This document shows, piece by piece, positions 28,499 to 37,559 of a stretch of 64,000 bases of DNA (positions are counted from its first letter, which is position 1; every line of letters begins with the position of its first letter). Under the pieces are notes generated by a model. It worked only from the letters and a program-made list of their open reading frames with translations, searched no databases and was not told the DNA's origin. This DNA comes from Desulfonatronum lacustre DSM 10312 (GTDB lineage: Bacteria > Desulfobacterota > Desulfovibrionia > Desulfovibrionales > Desulfonatronaceae): positions 385,665 to 449,664 of the forward strand of contig NZ_KI912608.1 in the NCBI RefSeq assembly GCF_000519265.1, read 5' to 3'. Both the position numbers and the translations under genes were made by a program.

Positions 28499-30919
28499 CT
28501 AAAGGCCCAAGCCCAGCATGTCCTCCAACCCCTTGAGGGATACTCGCAGTTCGAAGCGATCTTCGTCCTGGGTCTGGGAAAAGAGGAAATCCAGAAAATA
28601 ACACTGGTGGGTGAAGCCGATACCGAAAATCTTTTCGAGGTCTTCCTTGGCCAACATGTCTCGCTTGAAATCCGCACGCGCGAACCAGCCCCGAGGCAGA
28701 TGGACCAGGCCGCCGATGCGGAGAATCTCGCGTTTTTGCTGGTTCTGGCGCCAAATGTCGTCGGTGACTTCGGACCGGAAGTCGAACCCGAAATAGGCCG
28801 AACCCAGGCCGGGATAACTCCCGTACAACAGATGTTCATGTTCGGTGATGGTGTTCATGTAGGGCGAATACCAGGATCGGGTGATCAAATCGATGTATCT
28901 TCCCGGCGAAAAGACCACGTCCGTCCGGATGTCGGAGAAGGGGCGGCGTTCGTATTGATCCAGATTATCGCCGCGATCGGCCTCTTCGATGTCGTACGCC
29001 TGGTCGAAGCGAACCCGCAGGAAGTCGCGATAGGTGGTCTCGACCCGGAGCATGTCCTCGGTAAGAGGCGTGTCTTCGGTTCCTGGACGTCGCACGACGA
29101 CCTGGTCCATGCGTCGATTGAAGATGTTGTGCAAGCTGTAGGAGAGCAGATTGCGCTTGTTGATCCGGTCGTCGCGGGTGAAAAGCGGGTTTTCGTCCTG
29201 GTCCACGTGGGGAATGTACGAGTAGGTCAATTCGGGCTGGATCGTGTGCTTCATCCTGGTCCAGTACGCATTGCCGACATTGTCCAGGGTCGGCGTGATC
29301 CGGTCCTGTTTATCAAAGTCATAGATGTTGAATAAAGAGGTGAAGGCGTCCACGCGGAAATCGGGAATCCCGCGCTCGTTGAAGTCCTTGGATTCGTTCA
29401 CGCTGTCCGGGATTCCCGTGACTTGCTGGTGCTTATCGATGGCGTACAGGGTTTGGCGCCAACCGGCGCTGGGGGTCACGGTACCGAAGCCGGTGGTCCA
29501 GGGCAGACTGAGGCGCGGATATATATCGGCTCGGGCGCCGGTGGTTCCCTTTTCGCGCCAGAAATAGACGGCTTGGGTCCTGGCCTCCAACTCAAACGGA
29601 GACTCTCCGATGCGGGTTTTGTAGAAATCCAGGTTCAACTCGGGGAGACGCTGCAGGGTGGGGTTTTCGTTGCTGGGATTGTTGTCGGTCCAGTACTGGA
29701 GGGCCTGGGTGTAGTACATCGCCCCGCGGAACCCGACCTGGCTCCAGTTGCGGCTGAGTTCCACGGCGTTACTCCGATACAGGGAGTCGATGTTGTTCAT
29801 CCCCCGGCCGAAGTCGCGGAGCATGGTGTCGTGGACCCTGGTGTATCCGGTATGTCCGTGCTTGAATTCGCGCAGGTAGTTCTGGTCGGAGACCATGTCC
29901 AGATCCAGCTTGGTCCGCCACAAGGGGTCGCCAAGGTAGCCGTCGTACTTGCCGCGAATCCAATAGCGGTGCTTGTTGTCCCGGGTCAGGCCGTCCCCGC
30001 GGAACTGGGGATCCTCGTCGGCCTCGGTGGAGGCGGTTTTGGAGTCGTGCAGCCAGTCGGCCTGCCAGACGCCCTTGGAGTCCAGATTGTTGAAATGACG
30101 GTATTCCATACCGGTCATCACGCCGCGCTTGCTCATCATGTTGGCGTAGAAGGTGGCGTCTTGTTCCTCATCAATGGCCCAGTAGTAGGGCAGGGTGAGG
30201 CCGGCTCCCAAGCGGGAGCTGAAGGACGGTTCGGGGATCAGGAAGCCGCTTTGGCGTTCGGTCTTGACCGGAAAAATCATGTACGGAGAGTAGAGAACGG
30301 GTGTGTCCTTGACCTGAAAGCGGGGGTGCCACATCTGGGCGTAGCCGCCGGAGGTGACTTCGCCCTCGCTGCTTTTGATGGACCACGCCGGAACCGGACC
30401 GTCGCAGGTGGTGAGGTGCGCCCCCCTGAAGGCGTAGGTCTGTTCGCAGCGCTTTTCCAGCAGTTCCCCGCGAATATACACGTGGTCCTGGGCCAGGAAC
30501 ATCTCCCCGTCCGTTACCCAGCCAACGTTGTTCAACAGGTCGAAGTCCGCCTTCCGGCCCACGAGAATATCTCCGTCCCATTCGATCCGGACGTTGCCGT
30601 CGAGAAAAGCGAAGCCGGTCTCCCGAAAATAACGGGCCGTGTCCGCCTGGATCAGATTCGGGCCCTGCCGGATCAGTACGTTGCCCTGGGCTTCGAAAAC
30701 CTGTTCGGCTTGCAGGGACTCGACCCGGTCGGCCTCCAGGGTCCAGGGAAGCTCGGAGTCCATGGAAAAATCTTGCTGGAACATGGACTGGGCGTTTCCG
30801 GGGCGCGGCCAGGCGAGCAACAGGCAGAGCAAGACCCAGAGCAGCGCCCAGAGATGGTTCGGAAGGACCGGAAGCGCGGAGGGCCGGAAGCGGAGGGGGG
30901 GATGGAACGAGTTCGTCAT
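28499..30919 (-). CDS. lptD: LPS-assembly protein LptD
   Basis: An 806-residue outer-membrane protein. An N-terminal signal segment (cleaving near GNAQ) is followed by an OstA/LptA-like domain (WTLEADRVESLQAEQVFEAQGNVLIRQG) and then a 26-strand barrel domain with RQSGFLIPEPSFSSRLG and many alternating aromatic strands. Four Cys pattern is partial (CEQTY, TTC). ATG 30919 has an AGGAG site. It is the export gate for LPS, acting with LptE and LptA. Confidence 0.93.
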   Translation of the reverse strand: MTNSFHPPLRFRPSALPVLPNHLWALLWVLLCLLLAWPRPGNAQSMFQQDFSMDSELPWTLEADRVESLQAEQVFEAQGNVLIRQGPNLIQADTARYFRETGFAFLDGNVRIEWDGDILVGRKADFDLLNNVGWVTDGEMFLAQDHVYIRGELLEKRCEQTYAFRGAHLTTCDGPVPAWSIKSSEGEVTSGGYAQMWHPRFQVKDTPVLYSPYMIFPVKTERQSGFLIPEPSFSSRLGAGLTLPYYWAIDEEQDATFYANMMSKRGVMTGMEYRHFNNLDSKGVWQADWLHDSKTASTEADEDPQFRGDGLTRDNKHRYWIRGKYDGYLGDPLWRTKLDLDMVSDQNYLREFKHGHTGYTRVHDTMLRDFGRGMNNIDSLYRSNAVELSRNWSQVGFRGAMYYTQALQYWTDNNPSNENPTLQRLPELNLDFYKTRIGESPFELEARTQAVYFWREKGTTGARADIYPRLSLPWTTGFGTVTPSAGWRQTLYAIDKHQQVTGIPDSVNESKDFNERGIPDFRVDAFTSLFNIYDFDKQDRITPTLDNVGNAYWTRMKHTIQPELTYSYIPHVDQDENPLFTRDDRINKRNLLSYSLHNIFNRRMDQVVVRRPGTEDTPLTEDMLRVETTYRDFLRVRFDQAYDIEEADRGDNLDQYERRPFSDIRTDVVFSPGRYIDLITRSWYSPYMNTITEHEHLLYGSYPGLGSAYFGFDFRSEVTDDIWRQNQQKREILRIGGLVHLPRGWFARADFKRDMLAKEDLEKIFGIGFTHQCYFLDFLFSQTQDEDRFELRVSLKGLEDMLGLGL

Positions 30920-31132
30920 GGGGAAAAGGACTCCTTGGCGAAAGCAGTATGATGACAAAACTGCATTCCCTTAATCCGTTTCAGGATTTGAGTAAAGAAG
31001 GTCTTGTTTCCAGGTAGGACATGGTTTAGAGATGCGCACATGGACTTTGGGGGTTGTTTGCGGTGCCTGGTCGCGCGTGGTTTGGCCGCAAGGCCCGGCA
31101 ACATTTTGAAGCCGTGGAGGATAAAGGTGAAC

Positions 31133-31573
31133 ATGCTGAAGTTCGGACGATGGTACATGATCTGTTTCGTGGCGGTGAGTCTGCTGGTGATCGTCACGGG
31201 GTGCGGCAAGAAAGGCTGGCCCGAGCCGCGACTGGACGAGGACCGCTTTTCCTGGGGCCAAATCCAGCATCAGCGTCAGGGAGCGTGTCTGGACGCGAGG
31301 GCTCTGGTGCACGGGGCTGCCAACAAGCTCGGATTCGTCTATTTGGAGTGGATGCGCCTGGACACCGCGGAGGATTGTCCGGACTGCCCCTTTGAGGTGA
31401 CCGAAAGGGTTCGCCTGGGCGACGGTTCCAGCGAGTTCAAACGGCAAAACGGGGTGATCCGGATCTTATATTGCGAGTGGGATCCCGACGCTTCATACAG
31501 GTGGCGGTTGGTGGGCATGAACGTCCACCGCGGATTGGGCTCGGTACCCTCCCAGGTAGAGTTCTCCCGCTGA
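31133..31573 (+). CDS. small lipoprotein, LptM-like N-terminus
   Basis: A 146-residue predicted lipoprotein. The lipobox VIVTGC is followed by GKKGWPEPRLDEDRFSW; the CGKKG-W-P block resembles the mature start of LptM/YifL (CGLKG-P), which helps LptDE oxidative folding. The rest (residues about 40-146) includes a Cys pair (CPDC) and is not recognised. It lies head-to-head with lptD, 213 bases away. The LptM link is an inference from motif and context. Confidence 0.65.
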   Translation: MLKFGRWYMICFVAVSLLVIVTGCGKKGWPEPRLDEDRFSWGQIQHQRQGACLDARALVHGAANKLGFVYLEWMRLDTAEDCPDCPFEVTERVRLGDGSSEFKRQNGVIRILYCEWDPDASYRWRLVGMNVHRGLGSVPSQVEFSR

Positions 31574-31600
31574 TAATACCGTATTTACAGGGTTCGCTAA

Positions 31601-31648
31601 GAACGAGAACGCCCCGGCGCCTTCAAAGGTGCCGGGGCGTTCTTGTTC
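31601..31648. terminator. long hairpin between convergent lipoprotein gene and glnA
   Basis: GAACGAGAACGCCCCGGC-GCC and its near-complement form a 21-bp stem with a TTCAAA loop. No T-run follows on either strand, so it may be a Rho-assisted or weak terminator. Confidence 0.55.
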
Positions 31649-31665
31649 TCGGGCTTGATCGAAAT

Positions 31666-33012
31666 CTACAGCAGAGGCAGGTACCGGTCGATTTCGTACT
31701 GGGACACCTGGATGCGGTAGTCGTCCCATTCCTTTTTCTTGTTTTCGATGAACTTGGAAAAGATATGTTCGCCCAGAGCTTCCTTGAGCAGAGAGCTTTG
31801 CTCAAGGATTGCCACGGCGTCCCCGAGGCTGCCCGGCAAGGCGTCGATATGGTGCTGGGAACGTTCCGAGGCGGACATTTCAAAGATGTCCTCTTCCACG
31901 GGGTCCGGCAGTTTGTAGTTCTCTTCCATGCCCTTGAGGCCGGCGGCGAGCATCACGGCGAAGGCCAGGTAAGGGTTGCAGGCCGGGTCAGGGGAGCGCA
32001 GCTCCACGCGGGTGGCGACCTCCTTGCCGGGCTTGTACAGCGGCACCCGGACCAGGGAAGAGCGGTTACGACGGGCCCAGGCCAGGTAGACCGGGGCTTC
32101 GTAGCCCGGAACCAGCCGTTTGTAGGAGTTCACCCACTGGTTGGTGACGGCGCAGAATTCCGGGGCGTGCTTGAGCAGGCCGGCGATGTAGCTCTTGCAT
32201 TCAGCGCTGAGAAAATGCTTGTCGTTGGCGTCGTAAAAGATGTTCTTGCCGTTCTTAAACAAGGACTGGTGGGTGTGCATCCCACTGCCGTTCTGACCGA
32301 AGATGGGTTTGGGCATGAAGGAGCAGTAGCAGCCGTGCTTGCGGGCGATCTCCTTGCACACGACCTTGTAGGTCACGGCGATGTCGGCCATTTGCAAGGC
32401 CTCGGCGTAGCGCAGGTCGATCTCGTGCTGGCTGGGGGCCACCTCGTGATGGCTGTACTCCACGGTGATGCCCATGCGGTTCAGGGCGAAGATGATGTCC
32501 CGGCGGACATCGTTGCCTAGATCCAGAGGCGGGGCGTCGAAGTATCCGCCCTGGTCGATGATGATCGGTTCGTGGGCGGAGTCGAACAGAAAGAATTCCA
32601 GTTCCGGGCCGACGTAGAACGTGTACCCCTTTTCCGCGGCCTTGCTCAGGATGCGCTTGAGAACGTACCGGCTGTCCGCGACATAGGATGTTCCATCGGG
32701 GTTTTTGATGTCGCAGAACATCCGGGCCACCGGGCGGTCCATGGGACGCCAGGGGACCATCTGAAAGGTTGTCGGGTCCGGAATAGCGACCATGTCGCTT
32801 TCGTGGATCCGGGCGAAGCCGAGAATGGAAGATCCGTCGAAGCCCATGCCTTCTTCAAAAGCGTTTTCCAATTCACTGATGGTGATCTGAAAGCTCTTCA
32901 GGGTTCCGATGACGTCCACGAACCAGAATTGAACGAAGCTGACATTGTAGTCGCGCACCGCCTTCATCACGTCGTCGGCATTTTTGCAGTTGAATACGGG
33001 TGAATCGGTCAT
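31666..33012 (-). CDS. glnA: type I glutamine synthetase
   Basis: A 448-residue enzyme making glutamine from glutamate, ammonia and ATP. Motifs: MGFDGSSI, active-site PELEFFLF, HHEVAPSQHEIDLRY, NGSGMHTHQSLF, and the ATP site NRSSLVRVP. The C-terminal region EENYKLPDPVEEDIFEMS is of the short GSI-alpha class, without a clear adenylylation Tyr. ATG 33012 follows GGAGG. Element B lies only 31 bp upstream, so the glnA leader contains it. Confidence 0.96.
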   Translation of the reverse strand: MTDSPVFNCKNADDVMKAVRDYNVSFVQFWFVDVIGTLKSFQITISELENAFEEGMGFDGSSILGFARIHESDMVAIPDPTTFQMVPWRPMDRPVARMFCDIKNPDGTSYVADSRYVLKRILSKAAEKGYTFYVGPELEFFLFDSAHEPIIIDQGGYFDAPPLDLGNDVRRDIIFALNRMGITVEYSHHEVAPSQHEIDLRYAEALQMADIAVTYKVVCKEIARKHGCYCSFMPKPIFGQNGSGMHTHQSLFKNGKNIFYDANDKHFLSAECKSYIAGLLKHAPEFCAVTNQWVNSYKRLVPGYEAPVYLAWARRNRSSLVRVPLYKPGKEVATRVELRSPDPACNPYLAFAVMLAAGLKGMEENYKLPDPVEEDIFEMSASERSQHHIDALPGSLGDAVAILEQSSLLKEALGEHIFSKFIENKKKEWDDYRIQVSQYEIDRYLPLL

Positions 33013-33043
33013 GCGGGGGAACCTCCGAATGTTAAAAATTGAA

Positions 33044-33222
33044 GTATCTACTCAGCACATTTCGTGTCCGCCCTTGCTCCGGCAATCGGAGTCGGGGTCG
33101 CTATCGGAATCGGAATCGGAATAGGAATAGGAAAAATTATGAACGCTTCCCAGCGTTTTCGATCCCGATACCGATCCCGACTCCGACCCCGGCAACGGTA
33201 TTACTCTATGCTGAATAGTTAC
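33044..33222. mobile_element. hexamer palindrome element B (subtype 1)
   Basis: 179 bp, starting GTATCTACTCAGCACA and ending GCTGAATAGTTAC, with the same AACGCT-N4-AGCGTT centre as element A. The arms contain ATCGGAATCGGAATCGG on the left and CGATCCCGATACCGATCCCG on the right. A 7-of-8 direct repeat (AAATTGAA at 33036-33043, AAATTGAG at 33223-33230) flanks it. It sits in the 5' leader of glnA. Confidence 0.78.
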
Positions 33223-33230
33223 AAATTGAG

Positions 33231-33390
33231 AACCGTGACGAGGAGCATTCAAGTTCAAGGCCATTTGGAGAAAGAAGAAGAATAACGAAAAGGTGGCGTT
33301 TCAGCCGTTTGTCGGCGCACGAAAATACTCTTCAAAAATGTAAATTTTGATGTGTGCTGATGGAGGGCCTGTACGTTTTTGTAAAAAGCA
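33231..33390. other. non-coding remainder between element B and aroK
   Basis: 160 bases with no gene; with element B the gap between aroK end and glnA start is 378 bases. A short A/T-rich stretch TACAAAAACGTACAGGCC on the minus strand could hold a glnA promoter, but I see no strong -35/-10 or sigma-54 match. Confidence 0.4.
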
Positions 33391-34005
33391 TCATCGGGCA
33401 TTGAGTTTCTCCTTGGCGTTCTGGAGAACGGCGTCAAGGCTGTCCTCGGAGCGCAGAATATGGTCGGCCAGATTCATGTAGATCGGGCTGCGCTGGATAT
33501 TGCTTTGGATCAGTTCCTGCTCCGGAGTCAGGCCGGAGAGGGGCGGTCGGTGGTCCGGAGTGGGTGCCGCGTTCAATCGTCCGAGCAGGGTGGAGATTTC
33601 GGCCATCAAATAGAAGGTTGTTCCGGATTGTTGAATCAGTTCTTGATTATCCGCGGCCAGGACGATGCCGCCACCGGTGGCCACGACCTGGCCGCGCCGG
33701 GCGCAGACCTCCCGTAAGGCCTCGGACTCCAGGACGCGAAAGGTATCCCAGCCGTCCTCGGCCACGATGTCGGCGATGCTCCGTCCGGCCTTGTCCACAA
33801 CCAGAGCGTCGGTGTCCACGAAGCGCATCTCCAGGCGCTCAGCCAGGAGTTTGCCCAGGGTGGACTTGCCGCTGGCCCGGAGCCCGACCAGGAAAATGTT
33901 GGTCGATTGTGGATCGAAGACGTCTCGTTTTCGTGTTTCCGGCGCGTGGACCATTCGGGCGTCGGGATCGCCCACCTGTACGGTGTTTTGGATGAACCTG
34001 TTCAT
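33391..34005 (-). CDS. aroK: shikimate kinase
   Basis: A 204-residue kinase of aromatic amino-acid synthesis. Walker A GLRASGKSTLGK, shikimate-binding DTDALV and RSIADI, and GGGIVL are conserved. A 37-residue N-terminal extension (MNRFIQNTVQVGDPDARMV) precedes the domain. ATG 34005 overlaps the HAD-GH65 gene by four bases (ATGA), indicating coupled translation. Confidence 0.92.
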   Translation of the reverse strand: MNRFIQNTVQVGDPDARMVHAPETRKRDVFDPQSTNIFLVGLRASGKSTLGKLLAERLEMRFVDTDALVVDKAGRSIADIVAEDGWDTFRVLESEALREVCARRGQVVATGGGIVLAADNQELIQQSGTTFYLMAEISTLLGRLNAAPTPDHRPPLSGLTPEQELIQSNIQRSPIYMNLADHILRSEDSLDAVLQNAKEKLNAR

Positions 34006-37000
34006 ACCTCGATCCGCCAATCCATGGGCATGGGGTCATCCGGAAAATCAGCTTCGGTGCATCGGCCCGGAAGCAGGTGGAACGTCTTGTCGTCCAGGGC
34101 GATGGTCCGTTCCTCGCCCTCGCGGCCGGTGATGGACAGCCTGGCTCGGCCGTGTTCCAACTCCACATCGTACCAGGTCCGCTGGAGCTGGAAGCGGAAG
34201 GACAGCTTTTGCCAGTGCTCCGGCAGCCGGGGCTGGATCACGGGATGCTCTCCGGTGAGTTGCAGCCCGGCGAAGCAGCGCAAGATAATGTCCAGGGTGG
34301 CGGCCATCACTCCGGTATGGATGCCCTCCTTGGTGGTCCCGCCCTGGGTGTCGTAGACGTCGCTTTTCATGGCTTCCACGAACCAGCGCCACGTTCCGGC
34401 GTCGGAGTGGATGAAGTAGGAAACCACGGCGTGGACCACCTTGCTCAAGGTGGAACCGTGGCTGGTGCGCGGTTCGTAGAAGTCGTAATTCTTCTGGAGC
34501 AGTTCCAAGGGGTCTTCGATCTCGTGCCCGAGTTCGCGCAGAATGTGCGCCACCTCGCCGGGGTCCAGCAGGTAGTACATCATCAGCACGTCGGCCTGCT
34601 TGGCCAGTTTATAGTGGTCCGGGCTGTCCCCCTCGGCCTTGAGGATGCGGTCCATGCGATGGATGTCGTAGTAGCGGCGGCGGTAGGCGTCCCAGTCCAG
34701 CTCTTTCAAGTCCATATATCCGTCGAACTGGTGGATGATGCCATCAGGAGACAGCAGCACGTTCAGTTTGTGGATCATGTCCCGCCACTTCTCCGTCTCC
34801 GAGAGGTCGAAGCCGATCTGCTCGCGCAGCTTCTTCATGGTCGCGGCGGGCAGGCGCTCCACCAGTTCCAGTGCCCGTTCCAGGAGCCAGACCACCATGA
34901 CGTTGGTGTAGGCGTTGTCCTTGATGCCGGGCTCCTCGGATCCAGGCAGCTTTTCATGGAACTCGTCCGGTCCCATCACGCCCTCGATGTGGTAGCGGTC
35001 CGTCTCGGGATCGAACCTGGCGATGTCCGCCCAGAACCGGGCGATTTCCAGAAGCATTTCCGCGCCGTGGTCCCGCAGGAATCGCTCGTCCTTGGACCAG
35101 TTTACGTAGCGCCAGACATTGGCGAAAATGGCGATGGAAACGTGGCGTTGACGGCGGCTGAGATCCGGGTCCCAGGTCTTGCCGGCGGGGTTGTAGTGGA
35201 TTTCCTGGGTTTCCTCGTCCCCGCCGTCCGCGGTCTGCCAGGGGTACATGGCGCCCTTGTATCCGTATTGCCGGGCGTATTCCCGGGCCCCGTCCAGTCG
35301 GTGATAGCGGTAGAGCAGCAGGGAACGGGAGATTTCCGGAAAGTGGAGATCGAAAAACGGCAGGATGTAGATCTCGTCCCAGAAAATATGACCGCGGTAG
35401 GCCTCGCCGTGCAGCCCTCGGGCGGGCATCCCGGTGTAGAGCAGACGGTTGTGGGGCGAGGCCGTGGTCAGGAGGTGGTAGATGTGCAGCCGGGTGGTGC
35501 GCTGAATGAAGCGGTCGCCCTGGATGCGGATGTCCGCCTTGTCCCACAGCGCGGCCCAGGCGCGTTCGTGGGCGCTGCAAATCTTGGCGAAGGACGCCTG
35601 TTTTCCGGCCAGGTTGGAAGCCGCACTGCCCAGATCCTGGACTCCGTCCAGGGAGCTGTACACCGCGACGATCTTTTCCAGGGCGTAGGTTCGGTTCTCA
35701 TGGGCATGGAAGCGCAATTCCTCCCCGATTTCCGCGTCGTTCTTGAAAACCTCACGTTCCGGAGACAGGGGCTTGTTCTCCTCCAGCAGACGACTTTGGG
35801 CCTCCATGTGGATCTGGTAGCCGGAGCCGGTGGTCTTGACCCGCAGGCAGACTCCGCCGGAAGTTCGGCCGGAGTGCATCAGCTCCAGGTGCTTGGACGT
35901 CAGCTGGGAATACCGGGGCACGCCTGCGTTTTCCACGTTGCCGTCCAGGCTGACCCGCATGGTGATGGGCGCGGAGTAGTTGATGGGCGTCAGCTCGAAG
36001 CGCAGCGCGCAGAGATGCGGCTCGGCCATACTGGCCAGACGTTTGGACTGAATCCGGGTGATCAGGCCGTGGACGTCCCGGCAGATCATGGTCCGTTGGA
36101 GCACGCCGCGGCGCAGATCCAACTCCTGCTTGTAGCTGAGCAGTTCCATTTGCAGCGGGCTCAGGAATTTGCCGTTGCCGATCTTGAATTCCACGGGCAG
36201 CCAGTTCGGGCAGTTCACGAAGTCGTTGTTGAAGATTTCCTTGCCGTGGACCATGCTCGGGACGCGGTTGAAAATGCCCGCCATGTAGGTTCCGGGGTAA
36301 TGGTTGAAGGAGGCCCGCTCGCCTTCAAAACACCCTCGCGTGCCGATGTAGCCGTTGCCCACGGTGGTCAGGGTTTCGCGCAGCTTCTCGTCACCGCGAT
36401 CCAGGCCGACATAGGCGAGCTTCCAGCCGTCCCCGGGCAGTTCGTGCTCGAACCAGGCCCGGATGTCCTCGGGGCAGGTTTCCGATAAGTCGCCCAAGAC
36501 CATGTCCGCGCCGAACTGGCGCAGCATTTCTCCTTCGCCGTTGCGAGCCAGGCCGATGACCATTCCGAAGTTGCCGGCCCGTCCGGCCTGGACCCCGGCC
36601 AGGGCGTCGTCCACCACCAGGCATTCCCCGGGGTACCGGCCCATGGCCTTGGCCGCGGCCAGGAGCATGTCCGGATGGGGTTTTTCCCGCAGGCTTTGTT
36701 CGCGGAGCATTTCGTCATCCATGCGCACGTCGTACAGGCCTTCCAGACCCGCAAGCTTCAGAATGCAGTCGCAGTTCAGGCTGGAAGAGGTGATTCCGAT
36801 TTGAAAGCCATCGTTTTTGAGGGATTTCAGGAGTTCGACCGAGGAGTCGATGATTTTCGGGCCATGGGTGTTGAGCATGTCCAGGAACAGGTCGTTTTTT
36901 CGACGACACAAGCCGTGGATGGTCTGGGCTTCGGCCGAGTCATCCGAGCGACCATAGGGCGGTTCGATGTTTCGGGATTTGAAAAAACTCAGCGCTCCTT

Positions 37001-37199
37001 CAAAGCCCGGACGGCGTTCCAGATGGTTGCGGTAGTCGCCTTGGGGGTCAAAGGGCCGGAACGGGCTGCCTTCCTTTTCGGCGACGTTTTCCAGGAACGG
37101 ATTGAGGATCTGCTCCCAAGCCTTGGCGTGCAGATGGTCGGTGCTGGTCAACACGCCGCCCAGATCGAAGATGGCCGCCTTGGGTTTTATTCCGGTCAT
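34002..37199 (-). CDS. HAD hydrolase / GH65 disaccharide phosphorylase fusion
   Basis: A 1065-residue bifunctional protein. Residues 1 to about 255 are a beta-phosphoglucomutase-type HAD domain (AAIFDLGGVLTSTDHLHAKAW, REKPHPDMLLAAAK). Residues about 260-1060 are GH65, with catalytic Glu about 743 in GVMGPDEFHEK and GHIFWDEIYILPFF. Together they could phosphorolyse trehalose or a related disaccharide to beta-glucose 1-phosphate and isomerise it. The exact disaccharide cannot be assigned. ATG 37199 has a GGAGG site. Confidence 0.88.
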   Translation of the reverse strand: MTGIKPKAAIFDLGGVLTSTDHLHAKAWEQILNPFLENVAEKEGSPFRPFDPQGDYRNHLERRPGFEGALSFFKSRNIEPPYGRSDDSAEAQTIHGLCRRKNDLFLDMLNTHGPKIIDSSVELLKSLKNDGFQIGITSSSLNCDCILKLAGLEGLYDVRMDDEMLREQSLREKPHPDMLLAAAKAMGRYPGECLVVDDALAGVQAGRAGNFGMVIGLARNGEGEMLRQFGADMVLGDLSETCPEDIRAWFEHELPGDGWKLAYVGLDRGDEKLRETLTTVGNGYIGTRGCFEGERASFNHYPGTYMAGIFNRVPSMVHGKEIFNNDFVNCPNWLPVEFKIGNGKFLSPLQMELLSYKQELDLRRGVLQRTMICRDVHGLITRIQSKRLASMAEPHLCALRFELTPINYSAPITMRVSLDGNVENAGVPRYSQLTSKHLELMHSGRTSGGVCLRVKTTGSGYQIHMEAQSRLLEENKPLSPEREVFKNDAEIGEELRFHAHENRTYALEKIVAVYSSLDGVQDLGSAASNLAGKQASFAKICSAHERAWAALWDKADIRIQGDRFIQRTTRLHIYHLLTTASPHNRLLYTGMPARGLHGEAYRGHIFWDEIYILPFFDLHFPEISRSLLLYRYHRLDGAREYARQYGYKGAMYPWQTADGGDEETQEIHYNPAGKTWDPDLSRRQRHVSIAIFANVWRYVNWSKDERFLRDHGAEMLLEIARFWADIARFDPETDRYHIEGVMGPDEFHEKLPGSEEPGIKDNAYTNVMVVWLLERALELVERLPAATMKKLREQIGFDLSETEKWRDMIHKLNVLLSPDGIIHQFDGYMDLKELDWDAYRRRYYDIHRMDRILKAEGDSPDHYKLAKQADVLMMYYLLDPGEVAHILRELGHEIEDPLELLQKNYDFYEPRTSHGSTLSKVVHAVVSYFIHSDAGTWRWFVEAMKSDVYDTQGGTTKEGIHTGVMAATLDIILRCFAGLQLTGEHPVIQPRLPEHWQKLSFRFQLQRTWYDVELEHGRARLSITGREGEERTIALDDKTFHLLPGRCTEADFPDDPMPMDWRIEV

Positions 37200-37559
37200 G
37201 ATTCCTCCCGAAAGGCATAAGGGTTGCAAAGGTTTAAAATCGGAGTAACCAAGTCAGCGCATTTTGCGTGCGGCCTCATTTCGGCATTGGATTCGTGCCT
37301 CTGCGGGAATGACTTGTCTTGCCGTGGCGTCTTGGAACCAGTCATACCCGCGAAGGCGGGTATCCAGCCTTTTCACGGATCAGCCGAATGGTTACGTCGT
37401 CTGAAGGTTCTGGTCGCGTATTCTGAGCAACGAAACGGATCAGGTCAACCTTGTGGAGAGAATTCTCTTGAAAAAACGAGATCAACCACGGATTGCCAAG
37501 GAACGGAGGATGTCCTATCCGTCGGGGCGGAAAAAACGCTGATGGAGAGAGGCCCGAAC
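37200..37559. other. non-coding divergent gap with repeat-like sequence
   Basis: 360 bases between the HAD-GH65 gene and a radical-SAM gene. The start (37240-37290) loosely resembles the outer arm of elements A and B (GTAACCAAGTCAGCGCATTTTGCGTGCGG), so a decayed half-element is possible. A REP-like repeat lies at 37341-37367. No gene is evident. Confidence 0.4.
37341..37367. repeat. REP-like CCCGCGAAGGCGGG repeat
   Basis: GTCATACCCGCGAAGGCGGGTATCCAG-type 27-bp sequence with stem TACCCGC/GCGGGTA. Two more copies lie at 52428-52508. It is a common intergenic palindromic repeat in many bacteria. Confidence 0.7.

Noticed and set aside
34077-36488. An 803-codon open frame opposite the GH65 gene
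   Set aside because: It is the antisense shadow of a clearly recognised 1065-residue enzyme and has no family similarity.
37200-37559. A further hexamer element upstream of the radical-SAM gene
   Set aside because: Only the outer-arm sequence resembles elements A and B; there is no hexamer array, so it is at most a relic.
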